This document shows positions 25,767-36,064 of a DNA stretch of 64,000 bases, piece by piece. The notes under the pieces were generated by a model, which was not told the origin of the DNA, did no database searches, and saw only the letters and a list, made by a program, of their open reading frames with translations. The DNA comes from Rodentibacter rarus (GTDB lineage: Bacteria > Pseudomonadota > Gammaproteobacteria > Enterobacterales > Pasteurellaceae), in NCBI RefSeq assembly GCF_001998965.1, contig NZ_MLHJ01000001.1:1-64000 (forward strand), given 5' to 3'. The number at the start of each line of letters is the position of its first letter. Positions within the stretch are counted from its first letter, which is position 1. Made by a program: the position numbers and the translations under genes.

Positions 25767-27923
25767 TTAGTATAGCCGATCGAATTCTTCCTGGCTAAAG
25801 GTTTGTGGATTTTCTTTATGTTGCAAGAGTTGGTAATAAAAATCATAAGCCAATACATTTTGCACATAACCACGGGTTTCAAAAAAAGGGATGGAGGCGA
25901 TAAATTCATCCATCGTCAATTTTCCTCCCGCTCTTGCCAACCATTTTTCCACCCGACTTGCTCCGGCATTGTAAGCTGCTGCAATAAGGATCCGATTATT
26001 CGGATATTTCTCATTAAGCTCATTCAAATGTGCCGTACCAAGCAAAATATTATTCAATGGTTTGAACAAATCCTTTTCCGTTTGATAAGGCAATTGATTA
26101 TTATCGGCGGTGGCTTTGGCTGTGCTTGGTAAAAGTTGCATTAATCCTCGTGCATTCGCAGAAGATTGTGCCATTGGGTTCCAAGCGCTTTCTTGACGGG
26201 CAATTGCCATGGCAAAGGTTTTGGTTATGGTATGTTCCCTTTTTATGGAAGAGGGCATTAATGCCATATCAAAATAATTTTGATAAGCATTAGGTAAGCG
26301 TAGGGCGATATGATCCCAGGCTTTTGCCATAATCGACCCATCCACCCCTAAATCAAACCAGCCTTGTTGATTGGCATATTCGCTGAGTGCAATTTGCTGC
26401 ACTTGCTTTTCTGCACCAGGAAGATTGTCGAGTAAAAAACGCCAACGTTGTTTGGCCACCCCAAAACGATCTAATTGTCTAAGCTCGGCGATTTCCGCTA
26501 ACTCATTGTGATACGATTTAATAAGGGTTTCATTGACGAGTGAGGGATTGAGTTCAACACGATAATCCGCACCACGATGTTGAGGATTGAGCATAGCTTG
26601 AGCTAACATCGGATAAAATCCCCGTTCTTTGGAAAGTGCGGTTAATATTTCTTGTGTTTTTTGTTGATCGCTTTTAGCCCGCCAATAACGCCATTCTTGT
26701 TTTGCTTTTCCCTCTACTGAAAGGGCATTGAGCCAAGGCATAAGATCGGTTTTTTGCCAAATTGCCATTCGTAAACGGCGTTCAATTAGATTATCGGCAT
26801 TTAACGTTAAGAGTTCAGCATCACGCCATTGTTGAAAATGGGGGGATTCATTATCAAAAAAACGGCTGATAAAAGCGATTTTCCAATCACGAAGTTGAGC
26901 CTCATTGAGTTGCCAATTTTTCGCCCATTGTAAATAAGGGGTAAAATCCGGATTTTCTCTATTTTCGGATAGAGTGCGTAAATAACGGGAAAAGCCTTGT
27001 ATGATCGCAAATTGATGTCGAATTTTCTCTTCATCCTTATCAGGCAAGGCTTCTGCAAAGGTATTGAAATTAGCCGGATTGTTGAGTAAATCTATGTAGC
27101 GTTGTAAATTGGCTAAAATGCTCGGATCTTCTTTTATGTTATTGAGATGATCCAATTCTCCTGCCAGCAAAGCCAAGCTTTTGGCATCATTTTGACTGAA
27201 TAACTTTTCTGCTTTTTGATAAATTTTATCTGTGCTTCGTCCTCCCTTCGCATACCATTTTTGCCATAGCTCGGACTGTTGGGCTACTTCGCCATGATTA
27301 AGCCAAAGGGCTTCAAAACGGTTCAAAATCTCTACTTCTTGGGAGGGAAATACTGAGGATTGTTGAGCAATCTGATATTCTCGATTTAATACCGCCAGTT
27401 GCATCTCTAGGCTTGCGGGGGGGAGCTTTTTGGCATAGTCCACCAATTGTTCGGCGCCACTGTTATTCAGTAGTGTCAGAATATGCTGTTCTAAACGGGA
27501 GCGGAAAAAATGTCGAGGATGTTGGGCAATATAATCTTCAATTTCTTTTTTTAGTACCATCACTTCTGTTGAAGGCGTGCTTTGCGTTACCGATTTTATT
27601 TGGCTGTCAAAATAAGCCACCCAAGCATCAGTTTGTAACGGATAGCCTTCTAAGGAATGAATTAATGATAAAAAAATGGCTCGATTTTCAAAAACTCGCT
27701 GATTTTTCACCGCACTTTTCAACAGGTTTTCAAATTGTAAGAATGTTGTTCGTTGATTAAGACGCTTTAACTCAGCACTATGTTGATTTTGTTGCCATTT
27801 CGACTGTTCTTCTGCGAGATTAATAGTTTGCGTGCTTTTCGGCTTATCAGCATTGATAGTTGCGCTGATCGGCAGAGAAAGTGCGGTTAAGATTGCAAGA
27901 GAAATAAGAGAACGTTTTTTCAT
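25767..27923 (-). CDS. slt: Soluble lytic murein transglycosylase
   Basis: Periplasmic enzyme that cleaves peptidoglycan to 1,6-anhydromuropeptides, 718 residues. An N-terminal signal peptide (ending near SATINA) is followed by a long alpha-helical superhelical region and a C-terminal lysozyme-like SLT domain with the catalytic glutamate in ARQESAWNP and the motif NARGLMQLLPSTA. Encoded upstream of trpR. Confidence 0.93.
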   Translation of the reverse strand: MKKRSLISLAILTALSLPISATINADKPKSTQTINLAEEQSKWQQNQHSAELKRLNQRTTFLQFENLLKSAVKNQRVFENRAIFLSLIHSLEGYPLQTDAWVAYFDSQIKSVTQSTPSTEVMVLKKEIEDYIAQHPRHFFRSRLEQHILTLLNNSGAEQLVDYAKKLPPASLEMQLAVLNREYQIAQQSSVFPSQEVEILNRFEALWLNHGEVAQQSELWQKWYAKGGRSTDKIYQKAEKLFSQNDAKSLALLAGELDHLNNIKEDPSILANLQRYIDLLNNPANFNTFAEALPDKDEEKIRHQFAIIQGFSRYLRTLSENRENPDFTPYLQWAKNWQLNEAQLRDWKIAFISRFFDNESPHFQQWRDAELLTLNADNLIERRLRMAIWQKTDLMPWLNALSVEGKAKQEWRYWRAKSDQQKTQEILTALSKERGFYPMLAQAMLNPQHRGADYRVELNPSLVNETLIKSYHNELAEIAELRQLDRFGVAKQRWRFLLDNLPGAEKQVQQIALSEYANQQGWFDLGVDGSIMAKAWDHIALRLPNAYQNYFDMALMPSSIKREHTITKTFAMAIARQESAWNPMAQSSANARGLMQLLPSTAKATADNNQLPYQTEKDLFKPLNNILLGTAHLNELNEKYPNNRILIAAAYNAGASRVEKWLARAGGKLTMDEFIASIPFFETRGYVQNVLAYDFYYQLLQHKENPQTFSQEEFDRLY

Positions 27924-28008
27924 ACTATTCCTGTAAGATAAGAATATTCTTTGTGAGGTTGAGTTTGTTTAATGCTATAGACGGTTAAACCTGTATGATT
28001 CAATTAAC

Positions 28009-28038
28009 AAAAAAGCGAATCTAAAGATTCGCTTTTTT
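28009..28038 (-). terminator. Terminator of the yci gene cluster
   Basis: AAAAAAGCGAATCT pairs with AGATTCGCTTTTTT around a short loop, a classical hairpin with T-tract, placed after yciI and before slt. Confidence 0.9.
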
Positions 28039-28052
28039 GTGGATGCGTTCCC

Positions 28053-28349
28053 TTAGAATACTTTTTTAAAGGGTTTTACGATGACCTCTCCATAAACCCC
28101 AGCCTCAACATAAGGATCTTGTTCAGCCCAATCTTTAGCCGCAGCTAGGCTGTCAAATTGGGCAATGACGGTTGAACCGGTAAATCCTGCCTCTCCGGGG
28201 GGGTCATCATCAATCGCCGGATTAGGGCCCGCAGTGAGTAAACGATCTTCGGCTTGTAATTGTTTTAAACGGGCTAAATGTTGCTCACGAACAGCAAGGC
28301 GTTTTTCAAGTGTGCCGGGGATATCTTGGGCAAAAATAACATAATACAT
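28053..28349 (-). CDS. yciI: YciI family protein
   Basis: Small 98-residue YCII-domain protein (ferredoxin-like fold) with the conserved His/Asp pair ([11 protein letters not shown] and [16 protein letters not shown]). Biochemical role poorly defined in this family. Last gene of a four-gene series with yciA, yciB and a yciC-like gene; closed by a terminator. Confidence 0.92.
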   Translation of the reverse strand: MYYVIFAQDIPGTLEKRLAVREQHLARLKQLQAEDRLLTAGPNPAIDDDPPGEAGFTGSTVIAQFDSLAAAKDWAEQDPYVEAGVYGEVIVKPFKKVF

Positions 28350-28360
28350 AATTTTCTCCT

Positions 28361-28843
28361 TTAAACATTGTGAGTTTGTTGGTTTTCATATTCTTGAATG
28401 GAGGCGAGGGCTTTTTCCAGCTCCTCATTACCTTCTCGTGGAATCGCACGGGATTTTCCTTTGCTATCTACGGCAACGAAGGTGAACACCGCATCAGTGA
28501 CGCAATAGCGTTCGCCAATGGGTTCGCTGGCAACTTTTTTTACCCAGACTTCGACTTTAATTTGAATAGAAGAACGTCCGATTTTTAGGCATTGACCGTA
28601 ACAGCACACCACATCCCCTACGGCAATAGGCTTAATGAAATTCATACTTTCTACGGCAACGGTCACCACCCGCCCGTGGGCAATTTCTTTGGCTAAAATA
28701 GCGCCTCCCATATCCATTTGTGACATAATCCATCCACCAAAAATATCACCATTTGCATTGGTGTCGGATGGCATAGCGAGCGTGCGGAGTAAAAGTACGC
28801 CTTTTGATTGGCGACCGTTTTTATCAATAAAATTTGAGGTCAT
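28361..28843 (-). CDS. yciA: Acyl-CoA thioesterase
   Basis: Hotdog-fold thioesterase of 160 residues that hydrolyses acyl-CoAs to free acid and CoA. The family core [21 protein letters not shown] contains the active-site Asn-Asp region. Overlaps yciB by a few bases, so likely cotranscribed with the membrane proteins upstream. Confidence 0.93.
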   Translation of the reverse strand: MTSNFIDKNGRQSKGVLLLRTLAMPSDTNANGDIFGGWIMSQMDMGGAILAKEIAHGRVVTVAVESMNFIKPIAVGDVVCCYGQCLKIGRSSIQIKVEVWVKKVASEPIGERYCVTDAVFTFVAVDSKGKSRAIPREGNEELEKALASIQEYENQQTHNV

Positions 28844-29403
28844 AAGTTCCCTCCGTCTTTATGGTTATTTTGTTCATCTTTGGGGAGAAATTTGTAAATA
28901 TAAGCACCGGAAATGAGGGTTGCAATCAGTGTCATACCGATTAAACCGAAGGATTTAAAATCAACCCAAGCCGCTTCCGACATATTGCGGCTAATATAAA
29001 TATTCACCAACATACAAATCATAAAGAAAATAGCCCAACCGAGGTTGAGGGTATTCCAAGCCTTTTCCGGTAGCTTAATTTCTTTACCCAGTAATTTTTT
29101 TATCAAAGGTGTTTTGAATTGGAATTGTGCCACAAGCAATATGATGGCAAAAAGTGCGTTTACAAGAGTGACTTTCCATTGGAGATAATGTATTTCATTA
29201 AAATAGGCGGTTAAAAGTCCAAAAAAAATGACCGCACTTGCCATGACTTTTTGTTGTTTTTCAATTGTGCCGTATTTCCATTTTAAGATAGCCATTTGTA
29301 CAAGGGTTGCGATCACTAAAACAATTGCGGCATCACGTACACCGCTCAGTTTATAGGTGATAAAAAATAAAATCAGCGGAATAAATTCAAGTAGTTGTTT
29401 CAT
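28840..29403 (-). CDS. yciB: Inner membrane-spanning protein, septation protein A family
   Basis: Polytopic inner-membrane protein of 187 residues, also called IspZ, with about five transmembrane segments and the family opening [14 protein letters not shown]. Linked by genetics in other species to cell-envelope synthesis and division. Shares a start-stop overlap with both neighbours. Confidence 0.93.
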   Translation of the reverse strand: MKQLLEFIPLILFFITYKLSGVRDAAIVLVIATLVQMAILKWKYGTIEKQQKVMASAVIFFGLLTAYFNEIHYLQWKVTLVNALFAIILLVAQFQFKTPLIKKLLGKEIKLPEKAWNTLNLGWAIFFMICMLVNIYISRNMSEAAWVDFKSFGLIGMTLIATLISGAYIYKFLPKDEQNNHKDGGNL

Positions 29404-30152
29404 TATGACTCCTTCATAAACAAACTGTAAAAACGATAAGTCACCACCAACATAAAAATGTTGAGCGCAGCAGCTAAAATACCCACGAAAACACTAAAAA
29501 TAAGGTGATTGAAAATAGCTGAGAGTTGAAAGATCAAAATAGGGGTAACGAAATAGACGAGTAACGCATAAATCAATAAGGCGGTTTTTTGATTTTTTCC
29601 TTGTAACCAAATTTTTCGTAGGCTGTGCCCGATGCTATCTTGTGTGGTTAAATAATGGGTGGTGGATAAGTTTAAACGGATAAAAAATCCCATTCCAAAG
29701 ATAAGCGCAGCAAGTGAAATAATGGATGGTGATGTTTTCATTAAAACCGCTGCCAGTATTTCAGATAAACCGAGCAATATCGGCATAATTGCAATTAAAT
29801 CCAAAATAACCACCCCTAAAAATCGTGGAAGTGTGGCCTGAAAACTTTGGGCTAAAGTGCGGTGATTTTGTCGGCTGATTTGAGAGATCGTCATAAGTCC
29901 CCAAGAAGCAATAAAGGTGGTCACTAATTGGGTGATTAAAAAGGAAAAGGCTATACTTGAGGCATTTTCCTCCATTAATTGAGGTAAGGTATCAACAGTC
30001 AACGCCGTATCTATTGAAGCGATTGGGGGGCTTAATAATATATTAAATACTTGCACCATAAAGAGAATGGAGACAAATTGAAACATTGTTTTTTGCTGAT
30101 TACGGAAAAAATTCCAACTATCTTGTAAAATTTGCGTAAAGTTAATTTTCAT
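29403..30152 (-). CDS. yciC: YciC-like (UPF0259) inner membrane protein
   Basis: Hydrophobic protein of 249 residues with about six membrane segments. N-terminus [17 protein letters not shown] is typical of the UPF0259 family. First gene of the yciC-yciB-yciA-yciI series, whose order matches enterobacteria. Function unknown. Confidence 0.85.
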   Translation of the reverse strand: MKINFTQILQDSWNFFRNQQKTMFQFVSILFMVQVFNILLSPPIASIDTALTVDTLPQLMEENASSIAFSFLITQLVTTFIASWGLMTISQISRQNHRTLAQSFQATLPRFLGVVILDLIAIMPILLGLSEILAAVLMKTSPSIISLAALIFGMGFFIRLNLSTTHYLTTQDSIGHSLRKIWLQGKNQKTALLIYALLVYFVTPILIFQLSAIFNHLIFSVFVGILAAALNIFMLVVTYRFYSLFMKES

Positions 30153-30322
30153 TCGAACTTCTCTTAATCAAAAAATGGGGCAATTATACCTTGTTTATGC
30201 ACTTCTGCCATTTATCTTATCTAAAAATTCCGCTTTTTGATATGGGGCAAATTTTGCTGTTTCGGGCTTTTGGGAAAAAGTGCGGTCATTTTGTATAAAT
30301 AATTTTATTAATTTATAAAAAC

Positions 30323-30336
30323 TTGAACTAGATCAC
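30323..30336. promoter_or_regulatory. FNR-like site upstream of ompW
   Basis: TTGAA-CTAG-ATCAC matches the FNR consensus TTGAT-N4-ATCAA at 8 of 10 positions. It also contains a CRP-type TCACA half-site. About 95 bases before the ompW start. Confidence 0.5.
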
Positions 30337-30375
30337 AGAATTACTACTTAATATGGAGTATATTACGAACCGCAA

Positions 30376-30400
30376 ATAACCATAGTCTTTTTATGGTTAT
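30376..30400 (+). other. Stem-loop in the ompW leader
   Basis: ATAACCATA (30376-30384) pairs perfectly with TATGGTTAT (30392-30400), with a T-rich 7-base loop. It lies between the putative promoter and the ribosome-binding site, so it would be in the 5' untranslated region. Confidence 0.6.
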
Positions 30401-30430
30401 CATTCAAATATCAGACTTAAGGAGTTCAAT

Positions 30431-31090
30431 ATGAAAAAAACAGCACTTGCGTTAGGTTTAACTGCTGCGTTATTCACAGGTATGGCAAATGCTCACCAAG
30501 CAGGCGATGTGATTTTACGTGCCGGTGGTGTGTTTGTATCAGCAAATTCTGAATCTACCACTAAAACTAATACGCAGATTAATTTAGAAGTGGGTGATAA
30601 TGCTCAATTAGGCTTAACCGGTACTTATATGTTCACTGACAATGTCGGTTTAGAGTTGTTAGCGGCAACTCCATTTTCACACAAAGTGAAAGCGAATGTG
30701 CCAGCGTTAGGAGCTGATCTTGGTAATGTAGTGAAAGTCAAACAATTACCGCCAAGTCTCTATTTACAATATTATTTCTTAGATAAAGATGCGGGTTCTC
30801 GTCCATATCTTGGTGTGGGTTTAAACTACACACGTTTCTTTAATGCTAAATCAATTGACCCGTTAATTACCGATGTTAATGTGAAAAAACATTCTTTTGC
30901 CCCGGTTGTGAATGCGGGTATCGATATTAAATTAACCGACAACTTATATTTGAATACCGCAATGTGGTACACCCGTATTAAAACGACTGCTAAATTTAAA
31001 GTTCCACAAGTAAGTGGAAACTATGAACACGAAGTCAAACTCAAACTTGATCCATTTGTGTTCTTCACAGGTTTGGCATATCGTTTCTAA
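30431..31090 (+). CDS. ompW: Outer membrane protein W family
   Basis: Eight-stranded beta-barrel outer-membrane protein of 219 residues. Signal peptide cleaved after MANA; mature start HQAGDVILRAGG and C-terminal FTGLAYRF, whose final phenylalanine is the usual outer-membrane assembly signal. OmpW proteins form narrow channels for small hydrophobic molecules. An AAGGAG precedes the ATG, and an FNR-like site and stem-loop lie upstream. Confidence 0.93.
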   Translation: MKKTALALGLTAALFTGMANAHQAGDVILRAGGVFVSANSESTTKTNTQINLEVGDNAQLGLTGTYMFTDNVGLELLAATPFSHKVKANVPALGADLGNVVKVKQLPPSLYLQYYFLDKDAGSRPYLGVGLNYTRFFNAKSIDPLITDVNVKKHSFAPVVNAGIDIKLTDNLYLNTAMWYTRIKTTAKFKVPQVSGNYEHEVKLKLDPFVFFTGLAYRF

Positions 31091-31113
31091 TTATAAATCG
31101 TCCTCTATTTAGC

Positions 31114-31144
31114 AAAAAAGCGATGAATGATTTCATCGCTTTTC
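31114..31144. terminator. Bidirectional terminator between ompW and purN
   Basis: AAAAGCGATGAA pairs with TTCATCGCTTTT around TGAT, with A and T runs on both sides, serving both converging genes. Confidence 0.88.
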
Positions 31145-31146
31145 TT

Positions 31147-31785
31147 TTACTCACAAGCATAACCTTGTTTTGATAGTGGTTTCCCATCTAAATAGGCAAT
31201 ACCTTCTTTGAGGGTTAAACGATCTTCTACAAACCATTTAATGACCATCGGGTAAATACGATATTCTTGCTCTCTCGTGCGTAATTCAATTTCTTCTACA
31301 TTGTCATCAGGGAAAATCGGAACTTTGGCTTGTAAAATAATCGCACCGCCATCCACTTCTTCATTGACAAAATGGACTGTCGTACCATGTTCGCAATCAC
31401 CTGCATCGAATGCACGCTGATAAGTGTTTAGCCCCGGGTATTTAGGTAATAATGACGGATGAATATTAATAATTTTCCCATTAAAACGTTGGATAAAATC
31501 TGGGGTTAAAATTTTCATATAGCCGGCAAGCACGATCAGATCAACCCCCGCACTTTCCAAATAATCCCCAATGTGGCGATCCATTTCTTGATTACTCGTG
31601 AAATTTTGACGTAAAAAAACACCCGTAGGAATGACCGCACTTTTCGCCCGTTCAAGCCCAAAAGCCTCTACTTTATTACTGACGACACAGGCTATTTGGG
31701 CGGTGATAAACCCTTTTTCGCAGGCATCGATGATCGCTTGGAGATTATTTCCTTGTCCTGAAATCAGGACGGCAATTTTTTTCAT
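31147..31785 (-). CDS. purN: Phosphoribosylglycinamide formyltransferase
   Basis: Transfers a formyl group from 10-formyl-tetrahydrofolate to GAR in purine synthesis. 212 residues; nucleotide loop ISGQGNNLQAI, catalytic Asn-His-Asp set in INIHPSLLPKYPG and HFVNEEVDGG. Follows purM on the same strand, as in many gammaproteobacteria, and should share its PurR control. Confidence 0.96.
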   Translation of the reverse strand: MKKIAVLISGQGNNLQAIIDACEKGFITAQIACVVSNKVEAFGLERAKSAVIPTGVFLRQNFTSNQEMDRHIGDYLESAGVDLIVLAGYMKILTPDFIQRFNGKIINIHPSLLPKYPGLNTYQRAFDAGDCEHGTTVHFVNEEVDGGAIILQAKVPIFPDDNVEEIELRTREQEYRIYPMVIKWFVEDRLTLKEGIAYLDGKPLSKQGYACE

Positions 31786-31848
31786 AAAGATCCTAAAAAT
31801 AAAGAAAAGAAAGGCGAATTTTCATTCGCCTCAAAGAAAAGGGTGGGG

Positions 31849-32886
31849 CTATTGAATGACGACTTGTGCTTCGCCCTCTGCCGCTTGTTCAATATGCCCG
31901 ATAAGCCAAGCGTTTTCGCCCGCCTGTTTTAACAATGCCAAAGCGGTTTCCACTTGATTTTGCGGAAGGGCAATCACCATCCCCACGCCGCAGTTGAAAG
32001 TGCGGTACATTTCGTAAGTGGAAATATTACCTTGTTCCTGTAACCATTTGAAAATAGGCTGCCACTGCCAACTTTTTTCATCAATCACCGCTTTAGTATT
32101 TTTCGGCAATACTCGTGGAATATTCTCCCAAAAGCCGCCACCGGTCAGGTGTGCGATGGCGTGAACATCTGTTTGTTTAATCAAAGATAAAACGGATTTC
32201 ACATAAATTTTAGTCGGTGCAAGCACTTGTTCGCTTAGTGGTTTGCCGGCTAATTGTTCTGTTGACGGATTAACACCGGAAAGCTCAATCACTTTACGGA
32301 TTAAGGAATAACCGTTTGAATGGGGGCCGCTCGAACCCAACGCAATTAAGGCATCGCCGCTACGAACCTGACTGCCGTCAATGATGTCGGCTTTCTCGAC
32401 TACGCCGACACAAAAACCGGCTAAATCATAATCGCCTTCGTGATACATTCCCGGCATTTCAGCTGTTTCACCGCCAACTAAGGCACAGCCTGATTGCACA
32501 CAACCTTCTGCAATGCCTTTCACCACATCGGCTGCCACATCGACCTCTAATTTCCCGGTGGCATAATAATCTAAGAAAAACAAGGGTTCGGCACCTTGTA
32601 CGACTAAGTCATTGACGCACATTGCCACTAAATCGATGCCAATGGTGTCGTGTTTTTTCAAATCAATGGCTAAGCGTAATTTTGTTCCGACACCGTCAGT
32701 ACCCGAAACCAAAATAGGCTCTTTATATTTGCTTGGAATGGCACATAATGCACCGAAACCGCCCAAGCCCCCAATCACTTCCGGACGGGTCGTGCGTTTA
32801 ACGTGAGGTTTGATTTGTTCGACAAGTTCATTGCCTGCATTAATATCAACGCCGGCATCCTTATAACTTAATGATGGTTTGCTCAC
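31849..32886 (-). CDS. purM: Phosphoribosylformylglycinamidine cyclo-ligase (AIR synthetase)
   Basis: ATP-dependent ring closure of FGAM to AIR in purine synthesis; 345 residues. N-terminal [24 protein letters not shown] and glycine-rich [16 protein letters not shown] motifs are intact. First gene of purMN, with a PurR box about 55 bases upstream. Confidence 0.97.
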   Translation of the reverse strand: MSKPSLSYKDAGVDINAGNELVEQIKPHVKRTTRPEVIGGLGGFGALCAIPSKYKEPILVSGTDGVGTKLRLAIDLKKHDTIGIDLVAMCVNDLVVQGAEPLFFLDYYATGKLEVDVAADVVKGIAEGCVQSGCALVGGETAEMPGMYHEGDYDLAGFCVGVVEKADIIDGSQVRSGDALIALGSSGPHSNGYSLIRKVIELSGVNPSTEQLAGKPLSEQVLAPTKIYVKSVLSLIKQTDVHAIAHLTGGGFWENIPRVLPKNTKAVIDEKSWQWQPIFKWLQEQGNISTYEMYRTFNCGVGMVIALPQNQVETALALLKQAGENAWLIGHIEQAAEGEAQVVIQ

Positions 32887-32939
32887 AATGTTTTTCCCAT
32901 AGTAATTAAATGAAAAATCAGTGCGGATTGTATCAGTTT

Positions 32940-32955
32940 ACGCAAACGTTTGCGA
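32940..32955. promoter_or_regulatory. PurR operator upstream of purM
   Basis: ACGCAAACGTTTGCGA, 15 of 16 bases of the palindromic PUR box ACGCAAACGTTTGCGT, upstream of purMN. Confidence 0.9.
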
Positions 32956-32970
32956 TAAATTTATCGGAAA

Positions 32971-33000
32971 AAAAGACCGCACTTTTTAAAAGTGCGGTCA
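32971..33000 (-). terminator. Inverted uptake-signal terminator after the yfcZ-like gene
   Basis: GACCGCACTTTT (32975-32986) pairs with AAAAGTGCGGTC (32988-32999), then a run of T on the minus strand. Two uptake signals form the hairpin. Confidence 0.88.
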
Positions 33001-33015
33001 GAATGAAAAAGGTTT

Positions 33016-33303
33016 TTAGCGGTTAGCCAATTCAAAGATCATCGCTTCAGCTTGGCAACTGAAGGTAAAACTTGCCTTTAATTGTATCCCCCCTTCTACA
33101 GGCGAGATTTCACTCACAATTTCGCAAGGATCACTTTCTGTTTTACGAGCCTTTTCCGTGAAACGGATTAGGGCTTGTTCCGCCTCTGCTTGGCTGGCAT
33201 AAATTTGCTCAATATTAACAGTACGGTCAGAACCGTCAATAATAGCGCCCACATCCACACAGCTACAAGTCAATGATTCTTCTGCTTTGCATTTTACGGT
33301 CAT
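33016..33303 (-). CDS. YfcZ/YiiS family protein (DUF406)
   Basis: Small protein of 95 residues with CSCVDVGAIIDGSD near the N-terminus and acidic character, as in the DUF406 family. Function unknown. As in E. coli, where yfcZ neighbours fadL, it is divergent from a fadL homologue. Confidence 0.85.
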   Translation of the reverse strand: MTVKCKAEESLTCSCVDVGAIIDGSDRTVNIEQIYASQAEAEQALIRFTEKARKTESDPCEIVSEISPVEGGIQLKASFTFSCQAEAMIFELANR

Positions 33304-33502
33304 ATTTTGTCCTTATTTTGAAATGAAATTGGCGTTATTTTATCACTTTTAAAAAACAGATGAAAACTCACCGTACTTTAAATAAAAAATCGTCACTGGT
33401 CGGAACTCTATAAAAATCAATAAAATGAATTTGCACTCAATTAAATGGAGTTTTAGAATCTCGTAGCTTTTAAGTTTTTATCCAAACAACAAAGGGTTTT
33501 CA

Positions 33503-34792
33503 ATGAAAAAATTTAATCAATCTTTATTAGCAACAGCAATGTTCCTTGCTGCCGGTGGTGTAAATGCTGCGGCATTCCAGTTAGCCGAAGTTTCTACGTC
33601 CGGTTTGGGGCGTGCTTATGCGGGTGAAGCAGCGATAGCGGATAATGCTTCAGTGGTAGCAACGAACCCGGCGTTGATGACTTTATTTAAACGTCCTGAA
33701 ATTTCCTTTGGTGGTGTTTATGTTGATGCAAAAGTGGATTTATCCGGACAATTTACTTCGGACAATCCTCGTATCAACGCAGCACTTGCCAGTAGAAATG
33801 CTAATCAAGATAACGTTGTGCCTTCTGCTTTTGTTCCAAATGCTTATTTTATTTATCCAATTAATGAAAAATTCTCCGTTGGTGGTGGAATGAATGTTCC
33901 TTTTGGCTTAAAAACGGAATTTGATTCAGATTATAGCGCAGGTGTTTTGGGCGGAAAAACGGATTTAACAGCGATTAATTTAAACCTTAGTGGAGCTTAT
34001 CGTATTTCAGAAGGATTGAGTTTCGGTCTAGGGATTAATGCACTCTATACCAAAGCAAAATTAGAGCGAACAAATGGTGTTCTTGCTGATTTAACTAACC
34101 TACAAGCAGGTCGAAAGGTATCTGATAGAAGTGATGTTGTGACGCGTTTACAGGATAATGAATGGGGATTTGGTTGGAATGCTGGATTAGTGTATGAATT
34201 TAATGAGCGTAACCGGTTAGGGGTGGCTTATCATTCTCCGATTACAGTGAATTATAAAGATAATACAGCTTTCAATCGTATTTTAGGTCGCACAGACACG
34301 GCAGAATTGGATCTTGATTTACCGGGCTATTGGGAAATTTCCGGTTACCATAAAGTGACGGATAAATTTGCGTTCCACTATAGCTATAAATATACGGATT
34401 GGAAACGCTTTAAAGAATTGAAAGCGAACTATAATAGCGATGGCGCAGAGGCTTTGCGAAAACCTGAATATTTCCGTGGCAATTCTCGTATTGCCCTAGG
34501 GGTTTCCTATGATGCGACAGATAAGCTAACGTTACGTACCGGGATCGCTTATGATGAAACGGCGGCAAATCAGCATCATTCTGCCTCTATCCCTGATACG
34601 GATCGGACTTGGTATAGTTTAGGCGCAACCTATAAAGTCACGCCTGATTTATCAATTGACGTTGCTTATGCTCACCTAAAAGGTAAGAAAATAACATTTA
34701 AAGAGTCGCAAGAAAATATTCCTTTTGCCGTAAATTATACGAGTAAATCGAGTGCTAATCTCTATGGTTTAAATGTAAACTATGCTTTCTAA
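33503..34792 (+). CDS. fadL: FadL-family outer membrane protein (OmpP1)
   Basis: Outer-membrane long-chain fatty acid channel of 429 residues, corresponding to major outer membrane protein P1 in Haemophilus. Signal peptide cleaved after GGVNA; the mature N-terminal hatch AAFQLAEVSTSGLGRAYAGEA and NPA motif are diagnostic, and the protein ends in YAF. Followed by a strong terminator. Confidence 0.95.
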   Translation: MKKFNQSLLATAMFLAAGGVNAAAFQLAEVSTSGLGRAYAGEAAIADNASVVATNPALMTLFKRPEISFGGVYVDAKVDLSGQFTSDNPRINAALASRNANQDNVVPSAFVPNAYFIYPINEKFSVGGGMNVPFGLKTEFDSDYSAGVLGGKTDLTAINLNLSGAYRISEGLSFGLGINALYTKAKLERTNGVLADLTNLQAGRKVSDRSDVVTRLQDNEWGFGWNAGLVYEFNERNRLGVAYHSPITVNYKDNTAFNRILGRTDTAELDLDLPGYWEISGYHKVTDKFAFHYSYKYTDWKRFKELKANYNSDGAEALRKPEYFRGNSRIALGVSYDATDKLTLRTGIAYDETAANQHHSASIPDTDRTWYSLGATYKVTPDLSIDVAYAHLKGKKITFKESQENIPFAVNYTSKSSANLYGLNVNYAF

Positions 34793-34814
34793 TCTGGGAA
34801 AAATTCCGCATAAT

Positions 34815-34841
34815 AAAGCGTACTTCGGTACGCTTTTTTTA
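34815..34841 (+). terminator. Terminator after fadL
   Basis: AAAGCGTAC-TTCG-GTACGCTTTTTTT: an 8- to 9-bp stem with a UUCG tetraloop and T-tract. Confidence 0.95.
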
Positions 34842-34862
34842 TGTTAAAAAATGGGGCAGAAA

Positions 34863-35402
34863 ATGACCGCACTTTATTACACTTATTATCCTTCCCCTGT
34901 AGGGAAACTTTTGGTTCTATCTGATGGTGAACAGATCACGCATATTGATTTTGAAAAAGAGCAGTTCGAACCCAATTCTAAATGGATTGAAGAAAATAAT
35001 TTGCCTCTTTTTCAAAAAGTGCGGTCAGCTTTTGATCGTTATTTTAAGGGAGAAGCGGAAACATTTTCGGATATTCCCTTGAAAACGGAGGGAACGCCAT
35101 TCCAACAAGCCATTTGGCAGGCATTGCGACAAATTGGCTATGGAGAAACCTCAAGCTATGGCGAATTAGCCAAAATGATTGATAACCCAAAAGCGGTGCG
35201 AGCCGTGGGTGGTGCGGTGGGAAGCAATCCGATTAGTATTATCATTCCATGCCATCGTATTTTAGGTAAAGATAAAACGCTCACCGGTTTTGGTGGTGGG
35301 CTGGCTGCAAAACGTTTTTTACTCCAATTAGAAAAAATTCCTTATATTGATAAAGGAACTGAAGACACAAAACCCCGTTTTTTCAAGAAATATCACCAAT
35401 AA
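34863..35402 (+). CDS. ogt: Methylated-DNA-[protein]-cysteine S-methyltransferase
   Basis: Suicide DNA-repair protein that takes the alkyl group from O6-alkylguanine onto its own cysteine. 179 residues; active-site IIPCHRILG with the acceptor cysteine, and the helix-turn-helix [26 protein letters not shown] chose ATG 34863 ([12 protein letters not shown]); an upstream ATG at 34851 adds four residues. The mutH start overlaps its stop codon. Confidence 0.94.
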   Translation: MTALYYTYYPSPVGKLLVLSDGEQITHIDFEKEQFEPNSKWIEENNLPLFQKVRSAFDRYFKGEAETFSDIPLKTEGTPFQQAIWQALRQIGYGETSSYGELAKMIDNPKAVRAVGGAVGSNPISIIIPCHRILGKDKTLTGFGGGLAAKRFLLQLEKIPYIDKGTEDTKPRFFKKYHQ

Positions 35403-36064
35403 TGATCACACAGACCTTAACACAACTTCTTGTGCAGGCACAATCTATCGCCGGTTTAACCTTTGGTGAGCTTGCCGATACTTTGGGGATACCGGTTCCC
35501 CCGGATTTGAAGCGTGATAAAGGCTGGGTGGGGATGCTTTTGGAAACGGCATTAGGGGCGACTGCCGGCAGTAAAGCCGAACAAGATTTTGCCCATCTTG
35601 GGGTAGAACTTAAAACCTTACCGATTAATGAACAAGGTTTCCCGCTAGAAACCACCTTTGTTAGCCTTGCACCGTTGATACAAAATTCCGGAGTGCAATG
35701 GGAAAATTCCCACGTTCGCCATAAATTATCCTGTGTGCTTTGGATTCCTATTGAAGGAAGCCGACATATTGCTTTGCGTGATCGCCATATTGGTGCACCG
35801 ATTTTATGGCAGCCCACCCCGGAGCAAGAACGCCAATTAAAGCAGGATTGGGAAGAGCTAATGGACTATATCACCCTCGGTCGGCTACATGAAATTACCG
35901 CCCGTATTGGGGAAGTGATGCAATTACGCCCTAAAGGGGCAAACAGCAAAGCCATCACTAAAGGTATTGGAAAATATGGTGAAGTGGTGGACACTTTACC
36001 CTTAGGTTTTTATTTAAGGAAAGAGTTTACGGCAGGGATTTTAAGGGATTTTTTAGGTTATTAG
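35402..36064 (+). CDS. mutH: DNA mismatch repair endonuclease
   Basis: Nicks the unmethylated strand at hemimethylated GATC sites when activated by MutS-MutL. 220 residues; PD-(D/E)XK-like active site including [13 protein letters not shown]. mutL and uvrD, encoded elsewhere in this window, act in the same pathway. Starts in a TAATG overlap with ogt. Confidence 0.96.
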   Translation: MITQTLTQLLVQAQSIAGLTFGELADTLGIPVPPDLKRDKGWVGMLLETALGATAGSKAEQDFAHLGVELKTLPINEQGFPLETTFVSLAPLIQNSGVQWENSHVRHKLSCVLWIPIEGSRHIALRDRHIGAPILWQPTPEQERQLKQDWEELMDYITLGRLHEITARIGEVMQLRPKGANSKAITKGIGKYGEVVDTLPLGFYLRKEFTAGILRDFLGY

